A DNA stretch of 64,000 bases from Symbiodinium natans. Its lineage: Eukaryota; Sar; Dinophyceae; Suessiales; Symbiodiniaceae. Where the stretch lies: the NCBI GenBank assembly GCA_905221605.1, contig CAJNDS010002106.1, positions 87,501 to 151,500 of the forward strand. Direction: 5' to 3'. Of the stretch, positions 43,264-55,468 are shown piece after piece. The notes beneath the pieces are model-generated. The model was given only the letters and a program-made list of their open reading frames with translations, searched no databases and was not told the origin of the DNA. The stretch's first letter is position 1. Every line of letters starts with the position of its first letter. The position numbers and the translations under genes are program-made.

Positions 43264-43388
43264 CCTAATAGCTTGAAGCAGAACGCGGTTTGCCACGACG
43301 TGGCCGCCTCGAGCATGGAAGGTGTTGCCGAGCCACTCGCGCACCATGCCTTGATGCAATCCTGCAGTCGGGCGCCCGCAAACAGACA
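43264..43388 (-). CDS. Internal exon, unknown protein
   Basis: Minus strand: acceptor TGGTGCTTTCAAG, 41 codons SVCGRPTAGLHQGMVREWLG, then NTFHARGGHVVANRVLLQAI and R, with heptamer donor GTTTAGCCC. Strong G/C third positions. It may follow exon 43677-43834 in the same gene. The frame extends upstream to 43563 without stops, but that part (SSCCSFPLTPDGGS...) lacks splice sites and coding composition. Confidence 0.6.
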
Positions 43389-43676
43389 CTTGAAAGCACC
43401 ATATGAGACCCTTAAACCCTGAACCCCGACTCCTCCAACTGGTCACACCTTTCAAGCAGCAGAGGTGTTTATAAGTCAGGCTTCCACCATCAGGTGTTAG
43501 GGGAAACGAACAGCAACTACTCAAATTTGGTACCCAAGTAAATGAGGCTAAAGGCTGCTCCAAAGGAGTACCTAAGGCCCTGTTTAACCTGAGTAGGTAG
43601 TTTGGGTGGTTAGATTACAAGGGGATTCTATGAATAGGTGTTCAGGAGGCGACTCGGGTTTAGGGTTGCTCTAGGG

Positions 43677-43834
43677 GGCCAGGACGTGGGCAAACCCGCA
43701 GCTAGCAGGGTAGAGCAAGGGGTCACACAAGCTAGCTGAGCTGTGCACGCTGCCGATCTCAATCTGCAGCCCAATGGAAGCAAACCAATATGTGTCCATC
43801 CTTATGACTGCCGCAAGAAAGCCCCAATCTCTAA
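43677..43834 (-). CDS. Putative exon to a stop
   Basis: Minus strand: acceptor GGGAGTTTGTTAG, then DWGFLAAVIRMDTYWFASIG, LQIEIGSVHSSASLCDPLLY and PASCGFAHVLAP, ending TAG. It may instead splice at AGC|GTGCAC. The protein-like composition is persuasive; no motif is recognised. Confidence 0.42.
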
Positions 43835-45132
43835 CAAACTCCCAAAATCCTAAACCCATCAAACCTTAAAACTCCACGTAGGCAACGTCCGGAGCGGTGC
43901 TGGGGCCTATACACCCTAAACCCTAAACCCTAAACCCTAAACCCTAAACCCTAAACCCTAAACCCTTCAAGTCCCCGTTCCGGCACCAAGGCTCCAAGCA
44001 TGCCAGGCGGAGCGCCTCCTCGTCGCTGGATGCCATGGCTGAGATTCGTTGATGCTCAGAGGGTTTATAGGGTTCTAGACAACCGGAGGTTTAGGGTTTA
44101 GGGTTTAGGGTTTAGGGTTTAGGGTTTAGGGTTTAGGGTTTAGGGTTTAGGGTTTAGGCACCATGGCCTACAGGGTGCTTGTCCGATCATCACGCGTCCT
44201 ATACGCTCGCAAACCCTGCTTCCGAACAACAGCGCCCGGGTTCAGTTGCAGTTTGCCGCAGCTAAACCCTGAACCCTATAAGCCCTCAACCCTAAACCCT
44301 AAACCCTAAACCCTAAACCCTAAACCCTAAACCCTAAACCCTCCACAAGGACGACGCAGCCCGCAAAGGGAGCCCTTGCCCCCCAGGAGTCCCAAGGGCG
44401 GAGGAGACACCCAGATTGGTGTTCCATGGGCTCAAAGGACGGTGTTCAACCCTAAACCCTAAACCCTAAACCCTAAACCCTAAAGCCTAAACCCTAAACC
44501 CTAAACCTAAACCCTAAACCCCTAATAACCGAAACCTCAAAACCCTAAGCCAACCCCTGGGGACTGTCTACAAGGGGGCATCCTTTTGAGGTTCAGAATG
44601 CTTGTCGCTTAGGGTTCAAACCCCTCTCCCCCAGCCTGTCGTGACACCAGACTCCGGCCCTGATTCCCCAAACCCTAAACCCTAAACCCTAAACCCTAAA
44701 CCCTAAGCCCTAAACCCTAAACCCTAAACCCTAAACCCTGGGGCTACGTGGGGCTTCACCGTAAACCTTAAGCCCTACACGCAAACCGAAACTGCCAGCC
44801 CTCGACTGGCCTCTTCAACCCACGCCGGACAACCTCGAATCGGCTTCTTAGGTCTTCAGCTTTTTCGAAGTGCGGGTATCTTATTGGGGTCCTTGTGATG
44901 GTTTAGGGTTTAGGGTTCAGGGTTCAGGGTTTAGGGTTTAGGGTTTCGGGTTTAGGGTGTCGGGTGTAGGGTTTAAGGTTATTTGGGGGTCTAGCTTCGG
45001 GGCCCCTTATTTTCGTAAAGTTTCATGTAGGGGTTTACTTTAGAGCCTTAAGTACAACCTTAGCGGTACGAGTCCTCGGTTGCTCTTTAGCCCCCCCAAG
45101 AAAAGTTTGACTTTTCGCTCCCGTAATATGAA

Positions 45133-45217
45133 ATTAGAGGAACCCTAAACTTATAAAGTAATTAGAGGAACCCTAAACTTATAAAGCAATTAGAGGAACC
45201 CTAAACTTATAAAGTGA
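45133..45217. repeat. Three tandem copies of a ~30-bp unit
   Basis: AATTAGAGGAACCCTAAACT plus TATAAAGTA, three copies, each embedding one CCCTAAA heptamer. A small minisatellite seeded from telomere-like sequence. Confidence 0.9.
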
Positions 45218-45313
45218 TCCAGCTGTAGTAAAGTCCTGATCCCTTGGAGTTACATGGTCCCTTCATACGGTCCTTGACCTAGGGTTCTGAAGTATGGGGC
45301 CCTTTGGGTTGCC

Positions 45314-45405
45314 TAGGGTTTAGGGTTTAGGGTTTAGGGTTTAGGGTTTAGGGTTTAGGGTTTAGGGTTTAGGTTTAGGGTTTAGGGTTTAGGGTTTAGG
45401 GTTTA
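45314..45405. repeat. G-strand heptamer array
   Basis: About 13 TTTAGGG units with one single-base deletion. It is followed by CAGGGGCTTTTGCGGG and a fragment of the TTAGTTGCTGAGT element family. Confidence 0.9.
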
Positions 45406-45650
45406 GCAGGGGCTTTTGCGGGAACCTATACCCCGCAAAAAGTGAATAAGGCGCTCCGTTTGGGCGCTAGGCTTCTTAGTTGCTGAGTACCGTGGCCGCC
45501 AAAAGAAAGCCCAACCTTGCCCACAAAATTATGAAGAAAAACACCAAGAGCCCTGTTTAGGGTTTACCTAAACCCCCAGTGCAGGTAGAACAGTCGCCCT
45601 TTTCATGGGCTTTGAGCTATTCTTGTTACATACTTTAGGGGGTCCGGGTT

Positions 45651-45718
45651 GGGATATTCTTATACAAACAGTACTAGGATCCCTACTAGGACTGCTAGTA
45701 TAAGGGGGAATATCCCAA
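45651..45718. mobile_element. Compact inverted-repeat element, GATATTC...TATAC family
   Basis: 68-bp version of the GATGTTCCCCCTTATACTAACAG family: TTGGGATATTCTTATACAAA ... TAGTATAAGGGGGAATATCC. Confidence 0.7.
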
Positions 45719-47307
45719 CCCAAACCCTAAACCCTAAACCCTAAACCCTAAACCCTAAAAACCCTAAAAACCCTAAAAACCCTAGACCCTAAACCCTAAA
45801 CCCTAAACCCTAAACCTTCATCCCAAGGTCCAAGTTTAGGTTGAGGGTGGAGGGTCCAGATGAGTCTGCCACCATGATGAGCTCGTATCGCTCCTCGTCT
45901 GGCTGGCCTCCGCTCACTAACTTACCGCGCAGGGGGGGCGGGGGAGGAGGTTAGGTTTAGCTTTAGGGTTTAGCGTTTAGGGTTGGGCTTTGGGGTTTCG
46001 GGTTTGGGGTTTTGTGGGGGCGGGGGGGGGGGGGGGGGCAGGGGGAGCCTCTCAAAGCCCCCCGAAGACGGGAAAAACCACATCCACAGGTAGGGATCCT
46101 AAAAATTAACACAAACAAAAAGAAATCATGGCACAAAAAACCTCTCCACTCCCCATCCCCTCCCCCCCCGCGCCCCCCCTCCCCCCGGCCGCCCCTTCCC
46201 TCTCTCCCCCCCCCCCAAACCCTAAACCCTAAACCCTCAACCCTAAACCCTAACCCCCCCCCCCAACCCCCCCAAAAAAAACAACAACCTCGTCAATGTT
46301 CAATGTTCCGCCCAGGCTTCGGCCTCGGGTTTTGGGTCTCCCTGCCTCTCTTCTTGGGGTGTTGAGGGCACTTGTTCCGACTCGGCTCCGGTCTCCGAAC
46401 GAACCTAGGGCTTAGGGTATTAGGGCTAGGGTTTAGGGTTTAGGGTTTAGGGCGAGGGTTTAGGGTTTTGTGTAGGGTTTAGGGTTTAGGGTTTGGGGTG
46501 AAGCTCGAAGCAGCCCAGGGAGGTAGTGCCTTCCAAGCTCTCGGCACTTGGCGGACGAGACCACACCTAAGCAGAGGCCTACTCATGCCCTAAACCCTAA
46601 ACCCTAAACCCTAAACCCTAAACCCTGGTTCTACTTTCTAGGGGTTGTGCCTTGGGCCATCAAGGCTACCCTTGGGTTTTGCGGATCCTTTTTCAGGGTT
46701 CTATAAGGTAGTATGAGGGCCATATTTGGAGCAGATTACTTGGAACCTTTCTAGGGGTCCAAACTTAAGGGTACGAGTCTGAACTCCTTGACTATAGGCT
46801 GAAGGGTTGCCTGACAACGGCTCTCGAAGCATCAGAAGATTTCAGTGTCACACAAAGTTTCATTCCCTTGCGACATCATTTGCTCAGGCTCAGCTGCAGT
46901 GCTACGCATGCCCAGGGATTAGGGTTGCTAATTGCAACAAGCCCCGAACTTTTACATGACAACGTCCCCTGTCCCTGGTTCGAGAAGTCCTCATGCCCAA
47001 GAGAACAAAGATACGCTTCTGAGGGCTGCACAAACATGAGCTAAGCTGAAGTACAATGTTCCGCAAGTCTGCTCGTTGGCAGCCCGCGGCAATAGCAAAA
47101 TCTTCAGGAAGCCCTATATACCCTAAACTTTGAACCCTGAATCCTGAGACCTAAACCCCAAAACCCTAAACCCTAAACATTGTTTTTAGGATTCCGGGAA
47201 ACAGCAGCCTTGCGGTTCAGGAAGAGGGCTCGGGATCTGTTTGCCTTCAGGCCTCAAGGCTTAGTGCTTGGGCGGGGGAGGTGGGCTGTCCAAAAACAAC
47301 ATCTTTC

Positions 47308-47421
47308 CTTGGGGACCAAATGAACCCTAAAATTTGGGTCATGTACCCTATACTACTGTACTATAATTCCTATTAAGGTATATGAACCATAAACCCTCTT
47401 AGGGTTCATTTCGTCCCCAAG
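47308..47421. mobile_element. Inverted-repeat element, CTTGGGGACAAATGAACCC family
   Basis: Arms TTCCTTGGGGACCAAATGAA and complementary TTCATTTCGTCCCCAAGG, centre with TATACTACTGTACTATAATTCC. Copies at 55327-55430 and 59755-59871, and a diverged one near 25,009-25,083. The right arm ends CCCCAAG and in two copies is followed directly by GTAAAG or GTAAGG. Confidence 0.7.
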
Positions 47422-47494
47422 GTTCACGATGCTGCAATCTCAGTCGCTTCGAGCCATGCTCGGCTTCTAATCTTCGCCACTGCTCAACCCAACT

Positions 47495-47698
47495 CTATCC
47501 AGCATAGATGATCCGTGCAGCAACAGGGCTGACAGAAAGGTAGGTGCATTGGGGGGGAGGGTACCATGTATATGTATCCCCTCTCCCCACCACACGTATC
47601 GTCGACTGCACAAACTTAGTTTTCTTGTTGACTAGAGGAAGGAATTCATTCGATTTCCCAAAAGGTGAAGGGTACTCAGCACCCAAGCAGGTAGCTAT
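47495..47698 (-). CDS. Terminal exon, unknown protein
   Basis: Minus strand: acceptor ACTTATGTCTTGTTGCAG, then IATCLGAEYPSPFGKSNEFL, PLVNKKTKFVQSTIRVVGRG, DTYTWYPPPQCTYLSVSPVA and ARIIYAG to TAG. One of the clearest exons: strong acceptor, about 67 codons, free of heptamers. Upstream on minus, 47,740-47,950 has a good exon after TCTTCACACAG, with an internal near-repeat (TTCGATGCAGCC / TTCGATGTGGCA with GGCAAGG), whose frame and donor (GTAAATCG or a GC donor) are unresolved. A plus frame at 47,745-47,948 is probably its shadow. Confidence 0.62.
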   Translation of the reverse strand: MATCLGAEYPSPFGKSNEFLPLVNKKTKFVQSTIRVVGRGDTYTWYPPPQCTYLSVSPVAARIIYAG

Positions 47699-49267
47699 CT
47701 GCAACAAGACATAAGTCGGGCCTTCACTATGGCCTTGCCACAGTTTGCCACATCGAAGTGCACCGATTTACCTCCAACGGTCTGCTTCAACCGCAAGCCT
47801 GCGAGAATCGCCAACCAAAATGCAGCATGTCCTTGCCACAGATGGCTGCATCGAACTGTGTGAAGATGTGAGGGGATGGAAATACAGAGTAGGTCGATTG
47901 CTCCGGGCCGGATCAGGTGGGATGCCCCACTTGCGACAACTTCTCTAGAGGTCCAATCAACGCAAGCCTCTTGAATGCATGCCAGCCTGCTATGAAAGAG
48001 CCCACCAGCCAAAACCTAAACCCTACAGCCTGAACCCTGAACCCTAAACCTTCCTGCATGCAGTCACCTAGAGTCCTTCCCGAAATCTGCAGATTGCCGG
48101 ACCGCCAGTGAAAAGCATCGCTTAGTCGTTTTATGTCCGTGTGGGCTTGCCCCTCGACATATCGTCGTGCGGACATCCCAAGTCAAACCCTGTAAGGACA
48201 TCATCTACTCCACAAGGTAGGCAGGAGACTGGGGGGATTGCCAGAACCTTAAGTACCCTAAACCCTAAACCCTAAACCTTAAACCCCCATTCCTGCATCC
48301 CGTAAGCCACCAAGGCTTTCGAGCCACATTCTACGGCATGAGGGGGGAGCTTGCTTCTCTAACAGGCAGAGAGCACAAGAAAACATATATATCTGAACTG
48401 CTCATGTACCCTAAACCCTAAACTCTGAACCCTGAACCCTAATCACGCAAACCCTAAACCCGACTTTCTAGGCCTGGGACATCTCTGAGCCCTAAACCCG
48501 AGACCCTTTATGGAGCAAGGGAAACCTCTGAAAAAATTGAAAGTGCAACCCTAACCCTGCTAATTCATCTAGATCTTCAACTCAAGAATCGGGGGTTTAG
48601 GGTTAAGCCCTTCCACCACAAAACCCTCACCCCCCCTCCCCTAGCGGAGTCAGGTTTTTTTGTTTTTTTTGGGTATGTTTTTGGGTTTGGGGTTTAGGGT
48701 TTAGGGGTTTGGGGTTTAGGGCTTAACTAGGGGTTAGGTTTAAGGTTTAGGGTTTGAGCGTTTTAGGGTTTTAGCGTTTTAGGGTCTTAGGGTTTAGGGT
48801 TTTAGGGTTTTAGGTTTTTAGGGTTTTAGGGTTTTGGGGTTTTAGGGTGTTAGGGTTTAATGTTTTTAGGGTTTAGAAAACCAAAAAAACACCCCCAAAA
48901 AAACAAAACAAACACCCAAAAAGAACCCCCACGCCCCCTCCCCCGAACAGAAAAAAAAACACAACAGTGGCACAGAAAACCCTGAACCCCAAACCGAAAA
49001 CCCCCAAAAAGTAGTCTAGGCCCCCAGCACCCCAGGCCATAAAGCTGAGGTCACCAAGATGCACACAGTCCTCGCAGGGTTGGGAGGTTAGGATTTGTTG
49101 GGGTGTAGGGTTCAGGCTTCAGGGGGTGAGGTGGGGTTAAGGAGTTCGTGCTCATGTGTGCAAGGGGGTTTCTCGTTCTAGGTCTCGGCTGACGGGGTTT
49201 CAGGATCAGGGTAAACCCTAAACCCTAAACCCTAAACCCTAAACCCTAACCCAAAACCCTAAACCCT

Positions 49268-49410
49268 ACTTGAAGGTTCATGGTACTTACTAACCAATTA
49301 AAGCTGTACTTATAAGCCCACTTATAAGCCCCTTAAGTGCCCTAATATGGTTACAAGTACAGTCAGCAGTACAGTTAGAATTGGTTAACAAGTACCATGA
49401 ACCTCCAAGT
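49268..49410. mobile_element. Inverted-repeat element, ACTTGAAGGTTCATGGTAC family
   Basis: Left arm CTACTTGAAGGTTCATGGTA and right arm TACCATGAACCTCCAAGTAA around nested AGCCCACTTATAAGCCCC repeats. The right arm offers a CCTCCAAG acceptor. Confidence 0.75.
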
Positions 49411-49864
49411 AATGTTGAAGTGTATTCTGTGACTGGGCGTCGGCTGCCTCTGAAGGTTGGGAGCGCGGCATTCCATTCTGAAGCTTTGGGTTTAGGGTTT
49501 AGGGTTTCGGGTTTAGGGTTCAGTGTTCAGGGTTTAGGGTTTAGGCTTTGGGGCAGTTAGAACTCCACGCTTACTCGCACTGGTCCATTCGAGGATAGGA
49601 TCCTTTTGGTGAACCTTAAAACAAAACACACATACATGTATCAATTTATGTATATGTATGTATATATATATATAACGGTCTTTCTTCATTCTTTTTTGTT
49701 TTCGGGCGTCCCTCCTTGCGCATTCAAGAAAGCCAAGCCCGGACCCTTTCTCACGGTCCTGGAAAAGCCTGAGAGCACTCAAAACCCTAAACCCTAAACC
49801 CTAAACCCTAAACCACACCTGACCCAAAGCCACAAGTCCTGTGTGTGTCCAAAGACTTGAGTCT

Positions 49865-50007
49865 AAGGGTAGTTGCATGGCCCCTCGCCCCTCAATGTGG
49901 GCCCTGAATTGGGGAACCCGATACTCTTCATATACCCTTTCGAAACATACTTCCGAACCCTTTAAGGCAAGGGGCCATAATAAGGGGCCATGGCAACTAC
50001 CCTTAGT
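49865..50007. mobile_element. Inverted-repeat element, AAGGGTAGTTGCATGGCCCC family
   Basis: Arms CTAAGGGTAGTTGCATGGCC and complementary GGCCATGGCAACTACCCTTAG (imperfect; split here). Related copy at 62709-62904 and degenerate arms near 14003-14090 and 45225-45260. Confidence 0.7.
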
Positions 50008-50187
50008 TTGGAAGAAGCCTCAGACCTCCTAAACCCTAAACCCCAAACCCAAAACCCTAAACCCTAAACCCTAATCCCTAAACCCTAAACCCAGTAGTGA
50101 CACCCCCCCAACCCATCAGCCACCTTGGGGATCTTGTGCCCGGGGAATGCCTTCTTGGCAGCGTACTTTGCTTCGAGCTTCTTGGCT

Positions 50188-50467
50188 TAGGGTTTAGGGT
50201 TTAGGGTTTAGGGTTTAGGGCTTAGGGCTTAGGGCTTAGGGTTTAGGGTTTAGGGTTTAGGGTTTAGGGTTTAGGGTTTAGGGTTTAGGGTTTAGGTTTT
50301 AGGGTTTAGGGTTTAGGGTTTAGGGCCTTAGGCCTTAGGCCTTAGGGTTTAGGGTTTAGGGTTTAGGCCTTAGGGTTTAGGGTTTAGGGTTTAGGGTTTA
50401 GGGTCCAGGGTTTAGGGTTTAGGGCTTAGGGCTTAGGATTTAGGGGTTAGGCTACTTAGGGTTTAGG
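50188..50467. repeat. Longest mixed G-strand heptamer block
   Basis: About 280 bp of TTTAGGG with blocks of CTTAGGG and CCTTAGG variants. Nothing coding is visible from 49,410 to 51,430 apart from short islands. Confidence 0.9.
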
Positions 50468-51438
50468 GTTTAGTCTGTGGTTTCTCGCCACCTGCCTAGC
50501 AGCCTCGCAACCACACGGCAGGATGCCATGCCAACACCACCCTCAGCCCAATAGCTTCTATCTGCACATGGGGTATCATACCCTATGCGTGGGATATTCT
50601 ACCCCATGATCCATTAAAACCGCCCTTTATAGTGTTGGTTAGGCTGATTTCTAAGCTCTGATAACCCAGGGTTTGGGGGGTTTAGGGTTTCGGGTTCAGG
50701 GTGTAGGGTTTAGGGAAAGTGGCTACAAGCCTAGGTTGGCTTAAGTTGCTTAAGCTTAGGGTTTAGGGTTTAGGGTATTCAGGCTTAGGGGTCTATATGG
50801 TTCATCATGCTGTCCAGTTGTTTCCTCCCGTTGCCTTCTTCTTGGCGGTCTTGAGATGTCAATCCCTGTTTTGCGAAACCCTAAACCCTAAACCCTAAAC
50901 CCTAAACCCTAAACCCTAAACCCTAAGTGTGCCGGAGACACGAGCCCCGCACCACGACCTCATGTCTCATGCTCCGACTCATGTAGAGTTTAGGCGGCTT
51001 TGTGGTCTGCAGGGCTTTGGGTCTGTGGGGTTTTGGGTACTTATTGACCAAGTATAACTGTACTTATAACCATATTAGGGCCTTAAGGGGCTTAAAAGTG
51101 GGCTAGAAGTACAGTTCTAATTGGTTAACAAGTACCATGAACCTCCAAGTAGAACTGTAGGGCTGAGGGTCGAAACATTTGCCCAGGATGGTCTGGACAG
51201 GAAGTGCATCTTGCCCTAAGGCAGGAGCAGGTACACACTCTTCCTGGGAAGCCGAAACACCTGAGCCCTAAACCCTAAACCCTAAACCTTAAAACCCTAA
51301 ACCCTAAACCCTAAACCCTAAACCCTAAACCCTAAACCCTAAACCCCCACCATCAGCCCTCTCAAGCCCCAAAACACCCGGCGAAACTCCGAAAGCCCCA
51401 AGTCCTGAACCCTTCAACCCTACTCAACCCTAGAACTT

Positions 51439-51558
51439 AGGATGTTCCCCCCCCCCCCCCCCTATACTAGCAGTCCTTAATAGGAATTGCAGTACCTTCT
51501 ACTAGAATCCCTACTGTAATCCCTATTAAGGACTGTTAGTATAAGGGGGAACATCCCA
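51439..51558. mobile_element. Inverted-repeat element, GATGTTCCCCC family
   Basis: Full copy with a C-tract in the left arm (GGATGTTCCCC, C run, TATACTAGCAGTCC) and an intact right arm GTATAAGGGGGAACATCCCA. The centre repeats AGTACCTTCTACTAGAATCCC and CTACTGTAATCCC (first split here). Confidence 0.75.
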
Positions 51559-51727
51559 ACCTGGAATCCTACTCCCCCCCCAAAACAAGTGCCCTCAACT
51601 TCGGAACAACCGCCTCCTTCTGCACATCTCTCCGGCTGCCGCGAACCTGTTCGGTCTTGCTAGGGGAGTTAGGTTTCTTGTATCCCCCTATATAATAAAT
51701 GCAAACATGACTTTAAACATCACTGTA

Positions 51728-51776
<49 letters not shown>

Positions 51777-52450
51777 TATACATATACATATGCATAATAC
51801 CCTTGAAAGGATTGCACAGGATGCCTAACTTTCTTGCCGCCGGCATGCGAGGTACCGAAGATGTTATAGTCTCGGGCAAAAGATCCGCCCTAAAACAAAG
51901 CTAGGGTTCACCCTATACCCTAAATCCAAACCCCCCACCAACCCTAAGGGCCCAAGACCCCACTCCTTAAGGCCTTTCATCTGTTTCGGGGCCCAAAGGC
52001 CTTATTGCTTGAGTTGAGGGTTTAGGGTTTGGGGCTCGGGTTTAGGGTTTAGGGTTTAGGGTGTTTAGGGCTTAGGGTTCATCTGTTTTGGGGGTGGGTC
52101 TTGGGCCCTTTGGGCCCTTAGTTTCTTGGGATTGGGACCCAAGCGCCTCCTTGATCTCCGGCACGGGGCTCACAACCTGAAGCGCGAACATCAGGGGGGT
52201 TTAGGGTTCAGGGTTTAGGGTTTACAACCTCGTTTGAGATTGTAGGCTGGGTGGGTTGTGGGTTGTCGGGCTTCAGCGACACCACCTCAATAAGCCTTAA
52301 CACATGAGGGCGGCCCTTGGGAAATTATACCTTGGGGTTAGGGTTCATATGCCTTCATAAGGATTATAGTCCAGTAGTCTAGGGCAGATGACCCCCAGTT
52401 TTCTCCAAGAAAAGTGCGAACTTTCAAGCCGGTAACTTAGTGCAACTTAC

Positions 52451-52576
52451 CCCGCCAGTTCTCTGGGATTTCAAAATCCCAAAAGCGATCTGCAAGGTGA
52501 GAGGTCCGAAGACCCCTCCTACCCTGAAACCTCTTCGTCAGGCATGTCAGCATGTTAGCATTTTCCGCAGGGGAGG
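52451..52576 (-). CDS. Two phased exons across a 33-bp intron
   Basis: Minus strand: exon 52523-52576 (acceptor TGGTTCCCCAG; SPAENANMLTCLTKRFQ; donor G|GTAGGAGG) and exon 52451-52489 (acceptor ACCTCTCACCTTGCAG; RFWDFEIPENWR; donor G|GTAAGTTG). The split codon G+AT gives Asp. The 33-bp intron has a clear donor, a pyrimidine run and CAG. It is the shortest well-supported intron I see. The open 82-codon frame spanning 52,437-52,685 is in another register in the second exon. Product unrecognised. Confidence 0.65.
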
Positions 52577-53100
52577 CTGGGGAACCACCTAACCCCTGAA
52601 CCAGAAACCCAAGTTGTAAACCCCAAGCCCTAACCAAACCTTGAACCGCAAACTCTGAAACAATTTTGCCACCGGACCCGGACACGACAAGCCCTAAACC
52701 CCAAGCCCCAAACCTTAAACCTTAAACTATGAGCCCTAAACTATTTACCCTAAAACCCTGCACGGGAGTGCCCGAAGAAAACAAAGCCTCAAAGGCGGTC
52801 CTCGGCCATTCCTCGCTCGTCCTTGAGCCCGCACAAAAAGCTGGGCATGTCGCGGCCTCATCTCATCTTGCCCCTGCTTCAAAACTCCACCAAAACGTCC
52901 TCTTGGCGTTCAAGGGTGTTTAGGGTTTAGGGCTTAGGGTTTAGGGTTTTGGGCACAGCCTCAACTCAAGCTCCTCAAAGCCGCTGTCGAGTCCAACTGC
53001 TCTGGGAATTCCTGGACGCTCTGATGAAACAACTCCTTCGCGTCGATCTCAAGGCGTCACCGCTTCATCTTCACGATCCTCCGCAAGGTTGCTTCCCCAG

Positions 53101-53178
53101 CTGTTGGAGTTCTGGGCAGTCAAGGCTCCACCAGCGGTCCAGAAGGAGCCGCGCCCGCATGGCGCCCGTGGTGCGCTT
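53101..53178 (+). CDS. Internal exon, Pro/Ala-rich protein
   Basis: Plus strand: acceptor AAGGTTGCTTCCCCAG, 26 codons LLEFWAVKAPPAVQKEPRPH then GARGAL, donor GTAACTCG. About 73% G/C third positions. The preceding island (52,960-53,098; VQLLWEFLDALMKQLLRVDL in one frame, LKLLKAAVESNCSGNSW in another) is probably the upstream exon, but its donor and frame are not fixed. The intron downstream begins 35 bases before the inverted-repeat element at 53213-53310. Confidence 0.58.
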
Positions 53179-53212
53179 GTAACTCGAAACAATGCTTATA
53201 GGGCTTACCTTA

Positions 53213-53310
53213 AGAACCCAAAAGCTACCTTCTTGTAGCTTATACACAAGAACCCTATATGAGGGTTTCGTGAGGCGAGCCTACAAACAAGTAGGTTTTG
53301 GGTTCGGCAG
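53213..53310. mobile_element. Inverted-repeat element, CTTACCTTAAGAACCC family
   Basis: Arms GGGCTTACCTTAAGAACCCA and GTTTTGGGTTCGGCAGGTAGG (split) with inner CTACCTTCTTGTAG and CTACAAACAAGTAG. Lies directly after the donor of the exon at 53101-53178, so probably inside that intron; its right end reads TTCGGCAG. Confidence 0.65.
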
Positions 53311-55468
53311 GTAGGGCTTAAACCCTAAAACCTAAAACCTAAACCCTAGACCCTAGACCCTAGACCCTAAGCCTAAACCCTAAACCCTAAACCCAAAACC
53401 CTAAGCCCTAAACCCTAAACACTAAACCCTAAACCCGAAACCAGCCCTAAACCCTAAACCCTAAACCCTAAACCCTAAACCCTACACCCTAAACCTTAAA
53501 CCCTATGCCCTCAAAACTTTAGGGCTGAAGTTTCCGTGCCGACCTTGGGTGTGGCGCCGCGCCACCTGGGTTTAGTGTTAGGGTTTAGGGTTTAGGTTTT
53601 AGGGTTTAGGGTTGCCGCGGCTTCATGAGGCTTCGGTCAGTCCCCCCCCCCAGTTCAGGAGCCAGGGACAGGAGGGTTTAGGGTTTAGGGCCAGGGTTTA
53701 GGGTTGAGGGTTTCGGCTTTACAGTAGCTTAGGCCGAGATGCCCTGAGCAGCATGAGTTTCTAGATTTCGCCTCCCACAATAACCGAAGAACCTCGAAGT
53801 GTTGGGGTTGTAAAGGGTGCTAATCGTAGGGTCCGGGAGAAATAAGGCACCCACGCACGCACGCACGCACACACGCACGCCCAGGTTTTCAGTAACCGAA
53901 GCAAATGGAGTTGAAGGGCTTTCCAAGTAAAAAGGGTTTCTTGGTAACCTAAGAAACCGATGGGATTCAGGGTTTCGAGTTTGGGGTTTAGTAGGGGCTA
54001 GGGTTTGGGGTTTATGGTTTAGCGTGCAGGGTTCTTTGCCCGCATCTGGGACGGGTGGATGAGGCGGAAGATGGAGCTGCGCAATGCTTCTAGGGCTTTA
54101 TAGTTTTATTATGGGTTTCCCTACTACCCCCCTCAAGACTACCCCGTCTGGGTTCTCCCCTTAAAAACCTTAACTACAATAGGCTTTACCACGAAAAAGA
54201 ATACGAGGTCAACATTGGCAAGGGGCACGGTGTATCACGGGGTCCTTGATCTGCATTTGGGGCTTCACTTCTTCACCCTAAACCCTAAACCCTAAATCGC
54301 TTCCGAGCTGACGGAAAGCTTGTCCTGAATCCGCCCCTCAACCCTAAAACTCGTACCTGGACGCCCAAAGTACGCAAAGCAAGAAAATCCAAACCCACAA
54401 AAGGGTCATTATGTTTACATCTTAATGGGTTCAAGGCAGAAACTACTAATGGCTCAAGAACCGCCAAAACATCAAGAATATTCTTCCTTGTAAAGGTATT
54501 ATGGGGATTATCTTTATCTTGTCGGGGCTCTTATGCAAATGGTAGCCCTAAACCCTAAACCCCACAGAAGACTCAAAGGTGTTCTTACGTAGTTTTGGTC
54601 CCTGGAAATCCGAGCTCCTACGCCCTCGTCCGAACAGTCTTGGCCACCCTGCTCCTTCAAGCGAATGCTGATCGGTATGGCCTGATTTAGGGTTTAGGGT
54701 TTAGGGTTTAGGGTGAGACCATAAAGCCCTAATGGGCATTGAGGCGTCTGGTGCAGGGTTAAAAATCTCCTGGCGCCCCAAGTAAGAAGTCACATGGGTC
54801 TTTAATTTTACCCCGGTGCTTAAGTATAAACAGGGTTTAGGGCCAGGGATTAGGGTTTAGGGTTGAGGGTTTGGGGTTTGGTGGAGAGGGATTTGGGGGG
54901 GGGGGGGGGGGGGGGTGGGTTCAGGCTTCATCGTAGCTTTGGGTTTAGGGTTGGACTTCGCGCAGGGCTGTATGTAGACTACTAGATACCCTTTCAGGAT
55001 TCTTGCGGTGCGCAGGTTCAGGCTGTTTCGGGTTTAGGGTTAGGGTTTAGGTTTTAGGGATTTGGGGGGGGGGGGGCGGGGTGCTCCGGGTGGACATGCA
55101 TGAGTCACAACTTAAAACCCCCTGATCCCAAGAGGCTCGGAACAGATCGTGGGGGGTTCCAGGAAGGGTGCCCCCAGTTGGAGGTTCGTGGGTACTCATA
55201 ACCCCAATTCTAAGCCTGCGTACAACCTACTTAGAGGACTTACTGTAGCTGGCCTAAGGGAGCTCATAAGTGCAGTTATGATTGGGGTTATAACTACCCT
55301 GAACCGCCAAGATAGTTATAAGGCCCCTTGGGGACGAAATGAACCCTAAAAGGGTTTCTGGACCTTTTACCTTAATGGGAATTATGATAGTATAGGGTAG
55401 AATGACCCCCAATCTTCTTTGGTCCACAAGGTAAGGCCAAGTGTCAAGGCCCTAACAGGCTATAAGTT

